DNA from: Hyaloperonospora brassicae
Taxonomy: Eukaryota; Oomycota; Peronosporomycetes; Peronosporales; Peronosporaceae
NCBI GenBank assembly: GCA_947650285.1
Contig: CANTFL010000221.1
Location: 186,001 to 250,000 of the forward strand
Direction: 5' to 3'
Length of the DNA stretch: 64,000 nucleotides
Shown: positions 45,122-58,530 of the stretch, piece after piece
Layout of the letters: each line of letters begins with the position of its first letter
Position numbering within the stretch: the stretch's first letter is position 1
Made by a program: the position numbers and the translations under genes
Notes under the pieces: model-generated
What the model saw: only the letters and a program-made list of their open reading frames with translations
Databases searched by the model: none
What the model was told of the DNA's origin: nothing

Positions 45122-47050
45122 GGTCTGGGTCGGTTTATCTTCGTTGCACTCTTTGGCTATATTTCATTCTCCGTCAGACGCAATTGTTGTCATTTGAAAC
45201 GATATAATTTGTCGTAATTTGAATGTGTGTCGTATAAAAGCTCGCCGCTCTGCTGCAGGCAGTTGTTGACCTAACCAATCCGCATACTAATTTTGCTATT
45301 TATTGAACAATTGCCCCCATTGCATTTTCATATGCTAACACCTTCCAGTGTTGATACTTTGTAGCATTAAGTCTGACGTAATTGTCGTAACGCAGAGATA
45401 TTTTGTATGGTATCCACAGCAAGACTGGGTAGTGCTCTGGACACGAAGCACTATTATTCGAGACATTCGTCAGTCATAATCTCGTTGCATTAACTTTTTT
45501 TTTGGGGTGCATCACAGTCGACACGGTGTTAGTAGTCAACGGATTTATAGCTCGATCGTAAATTTGCTGGGATGTTTCCGTTGCAGCCGCAATCCTTCAT
45601 ACACACGGCACTCGACATCTAATAAGCTAGCCGGGCATCCGGCTACCTTGTCTCTGTGTGTGGCGTCATTGACTTCTCTCGCCGATCTCAACAGACGATT
45701 CCGTCTGAAAGTTTGGCCATTGTGTCGAACATGCCCAGTCGTATGCCGGCTGGTAACATGAAATCTGTCCCGATGATGAAATTTACGCTCAAAGGTGTGG
45801 CATAATTTACACTTAAAATTCATTTACTACTTTCCGTCCTAGGGTGAATTGTACTGGACTTCGTGACTGGTGACGACTATTGACGTTTCAGTTCCTTGGG
45901 CATCAATTTGTTTGTCGTTGATCGTGTCGTCGTAATTGTAGCTTTTGAGTGAATATATTGCTATTTGTCGAAATGTCAGCGCCTTTATTCAGAATGATTG
46001 TGGAACGTTCGTCATTGAAAGCGCCCATGACTAGCGCTCTCATCCGTAATCGTCGATCGAACTTCCTCGACGACCACCATTATAAAAGTTCTCCTGATAA
46101 AAATTTATTTTTTTGTCGCCCTCATCTTAGGACACGGTCACCTGTTGGGTCCGTCCTTCACATCATTCGTCCCGTCCATACCGTTATATTGCTAATTTGT
46201 AAACTCTCCACTAGTCGGGCCATTATGTATCCCCATAGAAGGCAAACGCGAAGCTCGCTTTCATGCCAGACCAACTGACGATTATAGCCCGTTGTTAATC
46301 TATTTGGCCAAATTCGTCGAGCCTGCTATTTTTGAACAGCTCGACGATTACATGTCGTGGAAATCTTTTAACACAGTCAGTTTTTCCACCGATATCTTGA
46401 CGAATTCGTCCGGCTTTTCAAATCTTGCGAAAAACTCTCGCCGACCTAAATCATGCACCTGCTCACAGAACTTAAAGTGTCGTCTGCAAAAACTGATCCA
46501 CGTGTCCCATGCCACCGCATGCATTGCACGGTGCGTACATGCGACGTTTTCGTGATAAATATGGGGTTCACTTTTTCACGTCGACTGTACGTCTTTTCCG
46601 ACCGTGGTAACAGAGGTACGTGGAATCAAATATTATCTTGATGGACGACTGAGTTTCGAATTTAGCCGAATCCGTCTTCTGCTTCCATCCAGTCCGAGTC
46701 CGAGTCAGGACTGTAGACACTCAGGTTTTCTAGTGCACTTTTGTCACTAGACGAATCGTACAAGTTATTTTGCAACTATCTCTTCGTTTATCGAGCGCTG
46801 CTAGCATTTCTTCCGTAGATGCCAATGCAAGGGTGACGCGCCGACTAATTTATAGTCTTTGTTGTTGTTCTAACTCTGTCGACATTGTCATTCATCACCT
46901 TGAATTATCCGATGGCCATTACGACAGCAAATAGGCCAATGTGTAGATCGTCAAACCTTGACTTACATTTCGGTTCACTCCGACGAATAACATCATGCCG
47001 CTCCTTCCTAGGCTGTTCCGAGTCTTAGTCTTGTGGCTATCCGGCCCTTG
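45122..47050 (-). pseudogene. interior of decayed gypsy element between gag and pol, no clear domain
   Basis: Expected to hold the protease region, but no D-S/T-G-A signature was found. Short frames on both strands look incidental. Confidence 0.3.
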
Positions 47051-47058
47051 TCTTGTAT

Positions 47059-47533
47059 TTACACAGTGACGCTTTTCATTCGCTCATCGGTATGAATTTG
47101 ATGACTCATGGTCTTCTCCACGCGCTTGATGTTATCGAGTCGTTGCAAAGAAATTAAATTTATCAAGTCGTCGTCAATGCGATTTATCAGGAAGTGCTCG
47201 ACGTGTTCGGCAGCATCCGAACCTCCTCTGGCATACTTAATCTGCGCCGTCCGTTCATTAATGGTTCCGTCGCAGTAGGAAATCGCTAACGTATTTGGTC
47301 TCACCACACTTAGCCGAGTGGTAATTCCCCCTCGCGGAATGGTCGAACTGCGAGCAGTAATAGTCCATAAAAGCTTCTCTGATCAGCTTCCACTTTTGCT
47401 GAGGCCTCTTCGAGAGCTGTCGATACCAACTCTTAGCTGCTTTGTCCAGGCACAGCAAAAATGGTCCAGACCACTCGTCAATCGGTTGACACGTCTCCTT
47501 CATATTGTAGTTATAAATCTTGATCCATTGCAA
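47059..47533 (-). pseudogene. gypsy gag fossil
   Basis: The minus strand reads GPFLLCLDKAAKSWYRQLSK, KWKLIREAFMDYYCSQF, GETKYVSDFLLRRN and, in the next frame, IKYARGGSDAAEHVEHFLI. This is the retrotransposon gag pattern (W..L....W..F...F) with an HVEHF block I know from oomycete gypsy gag. At least one frame change near 47,260-47,300 separates the halves. A zinc knuckle is not visible. Confidence 0.7.
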
Positions 47534-47663
47534 CGCATCGTCAGAACGATACTGTTTCCCTTACCGCTATAAACCAATTCTATTGGCGCGTGTGTGCGTG
47601 TTTCCATAATGTGGCCTTTTTCACTTTAACATCAACGTAGCTTAATCGTCTAGTGAGGATGTA

Positions 47664-47730
47664 ATCGCCCAATATCCTCTTTTTGATCGCCCAATATCCT
47701 CTTTTTGATCGCCCAATATCCATTTTCGTG
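47664..47730. repeat. 22-bp tandem repeat, about 2.7 copies
   Basis: The unit ATCGCCCAATATCCTCTTTT plus TG starts at 47,664, 47,686 and 47,708; the third copy is partial. It lies between gag and the 5' LTR of the decayed gypsy element. Confidence 0.85.
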
Positions 47731-48838
47731 AAAGTACGCATTACCTGACGTCATCTCCATCGCGTTTTATTCATCGGTGGTGATGTCTCCATCGCCCAAT
47801 TAGTGCTAGGTGGTGTGGACAAGTGGACGTCAAGTTACTACGGCGTGCTTTTTACCCAAAAGAAGACTCCGCGTTTTTTCTCTGGAGTATACGGCAGCGG
47901 CGTGTTCATCGCTCTTAGTTCTACGATGCATCGCGCTACTCGCCCATTATTGAATGATGTCGGTCTCTTTTTATCCAGAAGCACCATATCCGCCTAAGCT
48001 CGACGACTCGATGGAACGAGGGACCTTGTTCTACCTTGCACCCCAAACACTTTCGTTAGCTCACGCTTTCACCTTACCAACTCTCTGCATATTTAGCGAA
48101 TCTTAACGTATGATAATATCGGCTTCGAATGTACCTTTCGCACTTTTGACTCGTAGAAACAGAAGCGTGCTCCCGGCTAGCTTTTCAAGTGGCATCCTGT
48201 TGAGTGGTTACATAGCTCATTGATCATCTTCGCCCGCGTCGCTTGGTAGACTACCTTTCTTTCGAATAGCTAGATCCAGCGACTCTTCTTCGTTTATTTG
48301 ACGAGTCGGCACAGAGCCCGATTAATCAGATGTTTATCGGTATTCATCGTTGGCCTACTAGCTAGCGTAAGGCGCTCACCTAGGGTCACACTTTGACCGC
48401 CATCTTCTTCTCCGCCGCAATCGTCGGCCTGACGTCTTTTATTACCGCAAGGGTTGATGACGTGGCCCACATTCAGCGAACGTTCTTTCGCTTTTAACTG
48501 AATACAACGACCTCGTTATCATCAGAATGTACCATCTATTCCACTATATTGGTCACTCGCTTCGAAGTCGTCAAATTGAATGGATCGATCCGACCTTGCG
48601 TCCGCGTGGGTGATTATCGAGATCATCAAGCTCGACTCAGCACTCAAAGCCCTTGCGACTATGGCCGGGTTTGTGCTGCTTTCGTCTTTCCATTCGATGA
48701 CCATGATGCACCAGGGTTGTTTGATACCTGCTATCCCAAGTGCAAACCTTTAATTTTTGGGTGCGGCACCAGTTGTAATATACTAGTTAGTCAAAATTCT
48801 GTCAATACACAATCAACGTACCGGTACAACGATCGCCC

Positions 48839-49696
48839 AGCTAGTCAGCGCAATTGTCTTGTACGTCGATCCAATTACCTCGCGGTATTCCCTTTTGAGT
48901 TCAGTTGTGGTTCTCGCCTAGCTTTTTACAGGTCACCGGGTGCATTTCACACCCGACTGGAAGCCTTGCTGTGTCTTTGGTTATATACACCGGCTCGCGT
49001 TTCGCAAGTCTTTTAGGCAATACCGAATATAGGGTAACAGGATCGCCATTTGCAAGTCTGAAAGCGGTGCTGTCAACTGGGTCGCCGTCTCGCCGTGTGA
49101 CGAGACTTGTATTTCTCTGGAAGCGAGTAACGCCCACCCCGGGTCGACTTAACTCTTGGCACTTCCAACAGAGACCTATACAAGCTATGCTCCTCGAGGC
49201 TCGAGAAAATAAATATTCCATCCCACAGAAGGACTTGCCTCAAAAGTGGACATGTGTCTTGGACTCAAAAAATTCTTCTCTGTAAATTATGTCTTATTAT
49301 CTCCCTGATTGCAAAAGGACTCTTGAGTGGGTCTCCTTCATCCCCCCCTTCGTCCTATATTAATACCTAGTAAGATAAAAATTTAAAATCTTGCTCTCTC
49401 GTCGAGTCTTCTGTCTTCGAGTCTTGACTTGTCAAATTTAACGTGTCAATTCTTACCTCGTCGAGCCTTAATTCGTCGACTTCTATGTCCACCGGCTTTC
49501 CTCGTAGAGGCTTGGCTCGTCGAGGCTTTTATCTTCTAGTCTTGGATCAAAGGGTCTGACTCGTCGAGGCTTCTCTTGTCGAGCCGTGTGTCGAAAATTT
49601 TGATGTCCACCGGCTTCTCTCGTCGGTCTCACCACTCCTATAATCAATTCAATAGTAGGAATATTATGCTTGAAAATGTTTAACACCACAATAGCA
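48839..49696 (-). repeat. LTR of the decayed gypsy element, right copy
   Basis: Matches 35,412-36,129 over its first 650 bp. It carries an additional stretch of about 130 bp (49,495-49,620) made of TCGTCGAGGCTT-type repeats, consistent with local expansion or contraction of the array. Read on the minus strand it begins TGCTATTGTGG. Confidence 0.75.
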
Positions 49697-52180
49697 GATA
49701 ACCATTTATTTTATAAAAGTTCTTGAACGATGAACAAATGTACTGTGTTCGAGATACATAAGCAGTATATAAAAACGAACTACTTCAGTAAAATTTTCTT
49801 TTTGCGATTTGTATCGGGAACCAGAAAAGTTTAATCTATAGGATAACGCTAGGATCTATTAAACTTGAGAATATAGAGATTGGAAGTAAAACCTATAAAA
49901 AATGGTTTGTATAGCCCCCTTCCATAATGAAGATATCATTCAGCGTCAACGACCTAATGAGATATGCAAAAGAAAATACCCAATATTTTACAGATGCATA
50001 GTTATGCAACGCCGAACGTTTCAAACAGGCAGTACAAATTATGGTGCAATAGATTTTAGCCTGCATTTCGATTGCTAAAATTAAAACAAAAATACGAATA
50101 TGGCACCACAATTTTAAGCCCGATATTACTAGTTTGACGTTTTAAAATTATATTGATTGGATTTGGACCACCCCGTAACATAATCGACGCTTAGCTCTAC
50201 ATGTTAATTTATTATTATTGCTATGTCCAAATGTGTAGGTGTAGCACGTCGCATATTTTAGTGCCATACATGAATGACAGACCCATAGCCAGTAAGATGT
50301 CAACACGGAGGTGAATGGCTTTCGCAATATTAAGGAAGCCTATTCGTAATAAGAAGTAAATGTACACAAAAGTATGAGCAGAGCAAAAATTTATGTATAT
50401 AAAGACGTGCAATAGTTTTTCTTACGTGTTCGCGTAAAGTAGGTAAAGCCACACTGAGCCCGTTATACATAAAAGGGAAAGATAGTCCTTCAATTCTTAT
50501 AATGCTTAAAAATACAATTTGTTGGCACCAAAATATGTATTTTTGAGGTAGGACTACTAATTATATGGAAGAACATCCCCACGAAGCAGTCTGGTTGTTA
50601 AAAAGGAATTCCTCGGAATTATAGGACGACAAACAAAATCTATCACGTCGGAGAGTATTGACCCCATACATATATTACAAAGTGGATATATATTATCTTT
50701 TTTTAAATATGGTAAAAAAAATAATGCTCTCCCCTTGCAATTCTACAATACCAGTAAATATACACTCAAGGCCTTAGCTCCAATTGGTAAAATGATTATG
50801 TCCAATTTTGGACGTGCTAGGTTGCCATGTATGTATGCCGATGAACACAATTTTTTAAAGACAATATATATATGATATACATCTGCTAGCTATTTTATAA
50901 AATACATCAGTTGTCAGATGACTTTTTGGAGATCTTTGAAGTTGTTTATATATAATCTTGGTTGAGGGTGTCGACATAAAGCAATGTGTTTCCTACTTAT
51001 TAAATTATAATAGACGATTATACTAATAAATAGAGAATTTACGCCCCACGAGATACGTTCGCATGTATACATTTGGTCAACATGAATGGTGCAGCGTATG
51101 CTGTAATTTTACTGACAATATTACGACTAAATTTACAAGAGGCAAAAGATTGACAAATTTTATAGTATTAAATATAACGAAATAGACCATAGAAGTTGAT
51201 TGGCACTGGTTACTCGAGGTACCTACTTTTATATCCACGAAGTCGGTAAATTTTTAGACCGCCGGAGGTAGTCTTGTAAACTGACGATTATATTCTAATC
51301 GATGATCACCTAAGTGGCTGGATGATCTTGTGGCATAAACATCTCGTAGTATTATTCGAGGTTTCCAGCCTTTAAAAAATGTCGCATCGCCACTGTACTT
51401 GCAAAAAAACCCAATAGATCTATAATTTTGACCAAAATGAATAACATATATATACACTATGAATTCTATTTATATACTGCATAATCCATTCACTCAATAT
51501 AGAGAAGTTTTCTGCAAAATATGATTGAAAAGTTAGCTGTAAAAATTTTCGATGTGACAAGTATAGCGTACTAACCACGTTCACATCATTGCAAAATTGA
51601 ATGTACCTACAGCTTTTTTTGACGAAAAGGGGTGTGTAATCAACTATTAAGATGACAAATACCTGATGTAGGTTTTTCCTCATATTGTTATCATGAGTTC
51701 ACATTTTGTTTTTTGTCATTGTTGCCACATATGCTACTTACATTAATACATCGAGCACTATGCCATTTGAAAAAAGGTAATTATAAAAGTAAGAAATGGA
51801 TTTTACTCATTGAATATAGACTAGGCATCTATAATACCTAAACATATACTTATTAATGCCATGTCTGAATCATCATCTTAAAATAGTGCATCAACACCAA
51901 ATGTATTATCAGTGATATTAAAGACAAAACATTCTTGACTCGCAATCTTAACGCGTAGTCAGCATCCCGATCAAAGTGAGTCTTGATTACAATAAATATG
52001 TAGCGAACAAGCTGACGGCTCAACTCAGTATGTCTACCTATACGTGTACGCAGCTTGTTGATCAGTATGTTTGTTGCAGGTCATTATTAGTCTGCATGAT
52101 AGGTGAAATGACCCAAACACGTTTTGTGATGGTCTTATTAACTTGTTAGTGCATTCATGGTATAATTTAATATACTGGAA
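49697..52180. other. AT-rich spacer, no supported gene
   Basis: Short minus-strand frames (49,893-50,111; 50,221-50,412; 51,420-51,683) are hydrophobic and AT-driven. No domain is recognised. Confidence 0.4.
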
Positions 52181-52184
52181 ATAT

Positions 52185-52355
52185 CTATACCACCACTTTA
52201 TTTGCAATTTTCACTACACTTTTAGCAAGATCCACCACATCACATGTTAAATAGGTTCCACCACACCACTCTTTACCAGCCCCCCAACATTACAATTTAC
52301 TCCCCCCTAACACAACACCTCCACACCATACCACACCACCACACCACATTTCACT
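52185..52355. repeat. CCACA/CACCA simple-sequence tract
   Basis: The stretch is dominated by CCACAC, CACCAC and CCCCC words, purine-poor on the plus strand. Smaller related pieces occur at 53,485-53,520 (CACCACAC) and, inverted, at 53,790-53,905 (GTGGTG). Confidence 0.6.
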
Positions 52356-54970
52356 TAGCATCTTTAATGCTCTAAACGATAGAAATAAAGTGTTGGCGGT
52401 CGATACCGTCAAGTAGGAAGCATCTGGCGTAAAAACGTAAGCATAAAATGTACACACGTATTCGAGAACATATCCACGCTGCAATATGCCATCTACCTGT
52501 ACACAACCGATCCGAGGTCGACAGAAAACAGCTACATCGGTCAGCGATAGTAATCAAGGACACACTATTGAGTCTATTAATTTGTCGCTGTCTTCCATGT
52601 ACATAGCCATGGTGTAGCTAATGAGAGATCGCTCGATTACACACCCGTAACATAGTAAATATCTTAAGTACTCGTTTGTCGGTTTATAATAGAGTGCAAG
52701 TACTTAACTTTTCATTCATTCTTACAGCTTAGTGCCCAGCAGAAATAGCCATTGCAACTGTTTGACATAAATTGTGTTCTCTTACGTTGTCGCAACGTGA
52801 GCACGAAGCATGTTAAAAATAATGCTGGTAGTATGGGGAAGATATCAATCGTACATTTTGGAGATACTCGAGCGCTTTTTCTGACGTTGCAAACATATGC
52901 TTGTTGGAACCACAAGTTAGGGCCAACTCTTGTCTTAATACTGTCAGGAAATCCGCATGTATATTGATGGAGACGCTGTCTCTCTTAAATGAAGCTGATC
53001 ACTGCACACAGTCGCTGCAATATATGGGTGAGATGTGCGCTAGACGAGGTGTCGAAGTGCCTTAAGCATAGTGAACATCGAGTACTCCTATGTGTAGGTC
53101 ACATGGAATCGGAGCGCTACTCTTGACTTCGACAATCTGAACCTAGGATCCACAAGTAGCAGTTAGGCGGTAAGTTCACTTGGCGTCAATTTAGTAACCA
53201 CCATCAGATGTGCAACAAATTAAGCTGCTTGTTTGCCAGTACAGAGTGTTTATGCGTTTAAATGCCGCCAGACTTAACCACGCCATTCAAGACTAGCGAT
53301 TGCGCCGAATCGTCATTATCTGTCCAAAACAGTGATTAGGCAAATTCCTGCGACTCTTCTGACAATTACAGCAAAGGTGTGCCGGTCATTTCTTTCCCAT
53401 AACCTACGCATAATTTTATGATAGACACAAATTATGATGATGCGGTTTGAAGATGATACTAGAGATTAACGGAAGTGCTATTTTTCACCACACGTTTTTA
53501 TTATTTTCACCACACTTCAATTCCATTCATCGTTCCGCCTCTTCCCTCTGATCTACCTGCAATCGATAAACCGCATTCCGCTTCACCGTTTTCCTCGTCT
53601 GTCAGAAGTAATGACTTTCGCTTTCTAAATGAGTCGGCAACGTCACAACCTAGTTCTACGCTCGGATGGGTGCGCGTATGGTCCGGCCGTTTGATTTAGA
53701 ATGAGTAAACCAGCGTTTAGATCAAGCTTCTTGACATGATCCATAAGTGCGTCTAGATTCGCAAAGACAATTCGTGTGTTGAGTATGACCACGATGTGGT
53801 GGTATCGTAATATTATGTAGTGGTGTGGCGCTGATTTAACATAACAAAAGTGATGGTGTGCTAGAGCTTGCTTAAAATAGGGTGGAGTTAGCAAAAATTG
53901 TGGTGTAAATTTTTTATCCATACAATTACGTCGTAGACGTGGCATTCAGCGTATTGTCGGCCTCTAAGTTGTATAAGGTAAAGTTAATGAGCAAAGTCAG
54001 ATATCATTGACACGTATTGATCTTAAGTAGGTCATTGTATATGAATTACCAGAATCGAATTGTCGTCAGTAACTGGATGATCCCCATACTTGTAAGTGGC
54101 ACAAGACTGACTAAAATAGAACATGATCGAAGTTAAAAAATTGCTAGTACATATCGTGCTAAAAAGAACGAAAAATAATACTTTTGATGGTATCATCAGA
54201 ACCGTTCCGCGTATTAGTTGACACAGGTCGTTTACATCAACCATTACAATCATTAGTCAGTGCTAGACGCGCGCAGTGCGTGGTGCGAGATTAGCTGCCC
54301 TAAATGTTTGTAGTCCAACATAAGTGAGACAATATCGAAAGGGGTCTATTATAATATGTCATTTCATACTGAAAGTTTTTATTTTTTCATGACGGTATAT
54401 ATTTAGCCCATCTATGTGAGCTTCAGTTAATGTAAGAATTCTAGCCACTTTCCCACAATAAGTCAGTTTCCACGACTAGGGGAACACCCCATTCGTTGCT
54501 ACGGGCACACCCGCCTGCCTCAAATAATAAAAAAGGATTTAACACTTTATAGTGCAGAATAATGTACGTGTACAGTACATTGCAAATGTATGTAATAGCA
54601 CCCGTGCAAATCACTGAAATTGTTTGGACCAGGACTCTGATGTATCAGGAGGGTGGCTCCATCTTCTGCAAAAAAGAACGTTTTTTAACAATCGTCTTGG
54701 CCGCGACATTTGCTCTATATTCCCTTATACTCATACAATACGACAAAAAAACCGGATTTAAACTCGCACCAGCTGGACTCCCAAAATGGCGTCCGAAGGC
54801 CCGAGAGAACCAAATGTCGCTTTACATCTTTAACCACCTGCCGCTATGGTTTATTACATATGTTTTTCCAGGAACGAAATAAAATCAACCTACCCGGTTT
54901 TGAGGCTATCGAGGGTATGCCATCGTCGTAGCTAGATCAAAGATAGCAATATGAGGTCTGCAAAAGTTCC
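52356..54970. other. spacer, no supported gene
   Basis: Frames such as 53,475-53,699 (plus), 53,643-53,945 (minus) and 54,562-54,882 (plus, 106 codons) show no domain or signal peptide that I trust. Confidence 0.35.
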
Positions 54971-54977
54971 AATATAA

Positions 54978-55025
54978 GTGCGATTGTGGTGGGTCTACTG
55001 TTCTGTAGACCCGCCACGATCGCAC
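54978..55025. repeat. strong 21-bp stem hairpin with 6-nt loop
   Basis: GTGCGATTGTGGTGGGTCTAC plus its partner at 55,005-55,025 pair over 21 positions with only two G-T pairs, and a 6-base loop (TGTTCT). Part of the arm (AGTAGACC) is repeated at 55,029. It stands alone in spacer DNA. Confidence 0.85.
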
Positions 55026-55029
55026 ATTC

Positions 55030-55570
55030 AGTAGACCTTTTTCAGAACTCACCAGTTGACACAACAATACCTCACATATGTCGCAACTGCAATTCACTGA
55101 TTCTCTAATGTCTAAAGCGCAGCTGACATTAATTGCAGTTGACAGGATGGACGGGTAATGACACTTTCAGTTATGCATATTAGAAATGATACAGTCAATA
55201 ATCATTTGCGCTTTTACCCCGTGCTCCGTTAGTCCCTTTCAAGCAAGGACTAGCAGAACGATAACCCTTTTGAAATCCACGAGCGTCTCGCACTTAAACT
55301 CTCGTAGACGTTCATCAGCATGTTAATGTATTACCTCGTGCGTAAAAGGCAATGATATATTTTTACTTGATGTGATCTGCCCGGGGTGATACAATCATCG
55401 GTATGTACCGATACGTACCTCGTCACAGACGGTAGCCTCAAGGTCCACGAATACTGAACGCAGTACGTGGCTGTCCGTGCCTGTCTAGGCAAATAAGTTC
55501 GCAAAGATTTCATTGCCACCGCCGATGGTCAGGTCTTTTGGAATCGTACTATCAAATGGGCACCGTGTTC
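55030..55570. other. spacer, no supported gene
   Basis: No recognised coding or structural feature between the hairpin and the copia LTR. The short minus-strand frame at 55,331-55,519 is not supported. Confidence 0.35.
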
Positions 55571-55574
55571 GAGA

Positions 55575-55820
55575 CCGGAGAGATCTTAGCAGGCGTTTCT
55601 GTTAAAAGTTTGCATACATTGAGGTGGACATCGAATTTATGCGTGGACTACACAGCGTGTGTATTGTGTAGACCGTTACATTTCGTACTTAGATTATAGG
55701 AAGGATCTTTATCCAATACACTTACTCAATTTACTTTATTACCGCGTGCGTGGTTCGCGTTTCCTCTGTGTTTGGCGCAGTCTGACTGGGCAATTATCAA
55801 ATAGGAGCCCAATTTAGGAC
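55575..55820 (+). repeat. 5' LTR of decayed copia element
   Basis: Shares with 60,505-60,765 the blocks ACACAGCGTGT, CGTACTTAGATTA.AGGAAGGATCT, CTTA.T.AATTTACTT.ATTACCGCGTG and GGTTCGCGTTTCCTCTGTGT. Similarity is about 80-85% by eye, which marks the element as old. The exact ends were not resolved. Confidence 0.7.
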
Positions 55821-57020
55821 TTCACTCACGAGTTCGCGAAAGATGAGGAAAAGTTCGACACGTCAACTGTGGACACTCCTAATTTCAAAAAAGACGGTAA
55901 GGTTGGAGAATTTGAATAGCAAAGCAAGCCACTACCTAAAAACCAAGGTGGCAACAATGAATTGTTAGACGTTATTTGAGGACTAGCTGGTAAATTGGAA
56001 CGTCTGGAGAGCTCACAGACAGATTTTCGCAAGGGGTTGATCACGGTAGGAAGGCCGAAAGGAAATTGGGAGACCACTCGGGGACGCCTGATAGAAGCCC
56101 ACGTATGTATATATCAAATTTGGGAAGAGGGTCGCGTATGCATCTTCATTGGTTTATGAGACGCCTGCTGGAGAGAGGCAAGCAGAAGACAATTTTTATG
56201 GGCGACCACGATGTATATATTGGCAAGCATAATCGTAGATACGGTGATCCAAATTACTTTAGACTATTCCTCTGCGAGTATGGAATTGAAAGAGTTCCAT
56301 GCGTGGGTCAGGTGGAAGTACATCAAGTTGCGGTATTTTCAAATTCTCCCAATACCACCATTGCAGCGTGTCGGAGGAAATTTTGGGTATTCAGACGCTA
56401 GGCAGAAAGAGCTGAAGATTCGCCTTTTATATGGCAAAGAGTTATACTAAGTTTGGGATCTATAAAATTGGAGTTGGGACGGCGATTTAAACGACAAGTG
56501 TTCTGGCACAAAATGCGTGTGGGTACTTCTGGCCTGAAGATGGGGAGGTTGACTTAATGGGCCACTATCTGGATGGTATGGCCGGAAGTGACTTATCAAG
56601 AAAATTGACCGTTAGTGTAGCCAGAATGCTACGCTTCAGTACGACATGGTATGTATGCTACAAGCATCATAGACCAATATTACGTCAGCTCAAGCGATGT
56701 ACCTTTTCACACGCCCAAAAGACCTAAGCAATTCGTGGATTGAACACTTTCCGTACTTAGATATTATTTTAGGAGCGTCAGATAGAAACTCTAATTTTCA
56801 GTGCTAAAAACATAGTACAGTATGCGTCGCAAGCAATTAGAGTAGTCCTGACGGCCAAGGTTAATTATAAAAGGACGGAATACCTCCAGGAAGCAGAAGA
56901 ACTTGCACATTTTGAGCAAAAGTGGGAGTCAGACATGACGAACAAGCGATTCGGACGGGACATTACTGGGCACATTCAAGGGGGTCATCCTTTTTGCTTT
57001 TCGTATTTAGAGACAATAAA
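55820..57020 (+). pseudogene. copia gag-like fossil
   Basis: Disrupted frames contain IWQMGHYLDGMAGSDLS-like and YKRTEYLQEAEELAHFEQKW (about 56,870-56,935) segments that resemble copia gag. No zinc knuckle is intact. Confidence 0.5.
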
Positions 57021-57239
57021 ACTGCGACATGGATAAGGAATTAATAGTCCAGTTCAACATCGTCATTTAAGTAACAAAGAAAGTGTTTTTCTTGAGGCAA
57101 ATTGGGCATTATTGCTGCTTATTGCCTAAAACGCAGACACAACCGAATGTCATGACCCGGATTTAACTTTCGATGTATCAGATAATATGGACGAATCCAC
57201 GGAAATATTGGTTCTAGACATTGCATTAGCAGAAATTTA

Positions 57240-58530
57240 GTCGGAAGTATAAACTGGATTGATGGCAGTGAAGATGCGAGGGGTACATGTGACCAGCCGA
57301 ATGAAGAACCGATTTACCAATTTAACTGGTAGTGTGACTCGCATTCTGACCGCTATGGGACAACGCCGCATTGTGACGATCACTGATGTCTACTACACTC
57401 ATGGTGTGAAGCATTTCCTACTTTCATATGAATTTTTGGAATAAAAGAGATACACTTTCGTCATGCGTGAAATCCAGCGTGTATTGACGAGCGCTGACGG
57501 AAAGCATGTCATATTCGATGTAGATCTGATAAAAAATGTGCTCACCTTTACTCAAATTGCAAAAGAAAAAGTATAGCAAGCGAAAAGTCATAATGTCAGC
57601 TATTAATGGTCAATAAAGAAGCGCACAAGACGCACTAGTTATGGCTCAACGATAATCTCTTTTTAATATTCGTAAGAGACTTGGGGACTTATAATATTAC
57701 GCCATCAAACGATTGGCTGCATTTCCTGGTTCATGAATCAACTTATCTGATCGAGCACAAAAAGTCTATTTGACGTGTGCAAAGGAAAGCAGACAAAGAT
57801 TCGTCATCTCCAGAAAGACTTAGGAGATTTCTCAACAATTGATCTAGTCGGTGAAGTAGTATGCTTTAATTTCTCAGGCCCGATGACTTCTCGAAATCGG
57901 TTGCGTAATCAATTCATGGTCACTTTTGTTGATTACAACGGTAATTACAAATAGCTTTTTCTGACCAAGATGATAGATGTGGCCTCTAAACAATTTAAGC
58001 ATTTTTGACATATTTTGAGAAAGGATTCGATTGCAGCATACATATGCTACGTACCGACTTGTGTGGATAGTATAAACATGTCTTTTTGGGTAAAAGGAAC
58101 ACGGTGTGGTCCGACAGCTCATGAGTGCGCGTAATTAAGTTATTAGGTAAGGCTGAAATGATATGCAGAACTATTATAGACATGGCCATATGTATGATTT
58201 ACTCGCGTAAATTGCCTTTAAGATTGTGGGGGAATGAGTTACAATACTCGGAATATATGTTTAATGTTTAACCGTTTACCTACCAATGATAACCCTAATA
58301 AAGTTTCTACATTACAAATGCTGACGAATACATCCCCAGCGTTGGGTGAGATTGTGTCTTTTTGGCTCTTCGCGCACGTTATTTCGTGACCCTGTGAATA
58401 CGCATGTTGCGCAGAGAGGTAAGCGAGGCTTATTGTTTGTATTGATGAGTATACAAAGGGTAACCAATTTTATCTTTCGAAAGAATGAGATGTCGTTACA
58501 TTATAACGCGTCAAGAACTTTGAAACTCTG
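57240..58530 (+). pseudogene. copia pre-integrase and integrase fossil
   Basis: RIVTITDVYYTHGVKHFLLS (57,370-57,430) is the gag-pre-integrase block ahead of copia integrase. Then VVCFNFSGPMTSRNRLRNQF with VTFVDYNGNYK (57,860-57,950) marks the catalytic core; the first catalytic Asp appears replaced. The core end is LFGSSRTLFRDPVNTHVAQR with GKRGLLF (58,360-58,440). Many stops lie between these pieces. Confidence 0.75.

Larger units (their letters stand above)
35412..49696 (-). mobile_element. large decayed Ty3/gypsy element
   Basis: Two long direct repeats (35,412-36,129 and 48,839-49,696) flank about 12.7 kb that contains gag, RNase H and integrase fossils in the right order on the minus strand. 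A reverse-transcriptase fossil is inverted onto the plus strand. Every protein fossil is full of stops and frame changes. The total size of about 14.3 kb is large for gypsy elements. A target duplication was not resolved, since the outer ends are blurred, so it remains possible that the two LTRs come from separate events. Confidence 0.65.
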
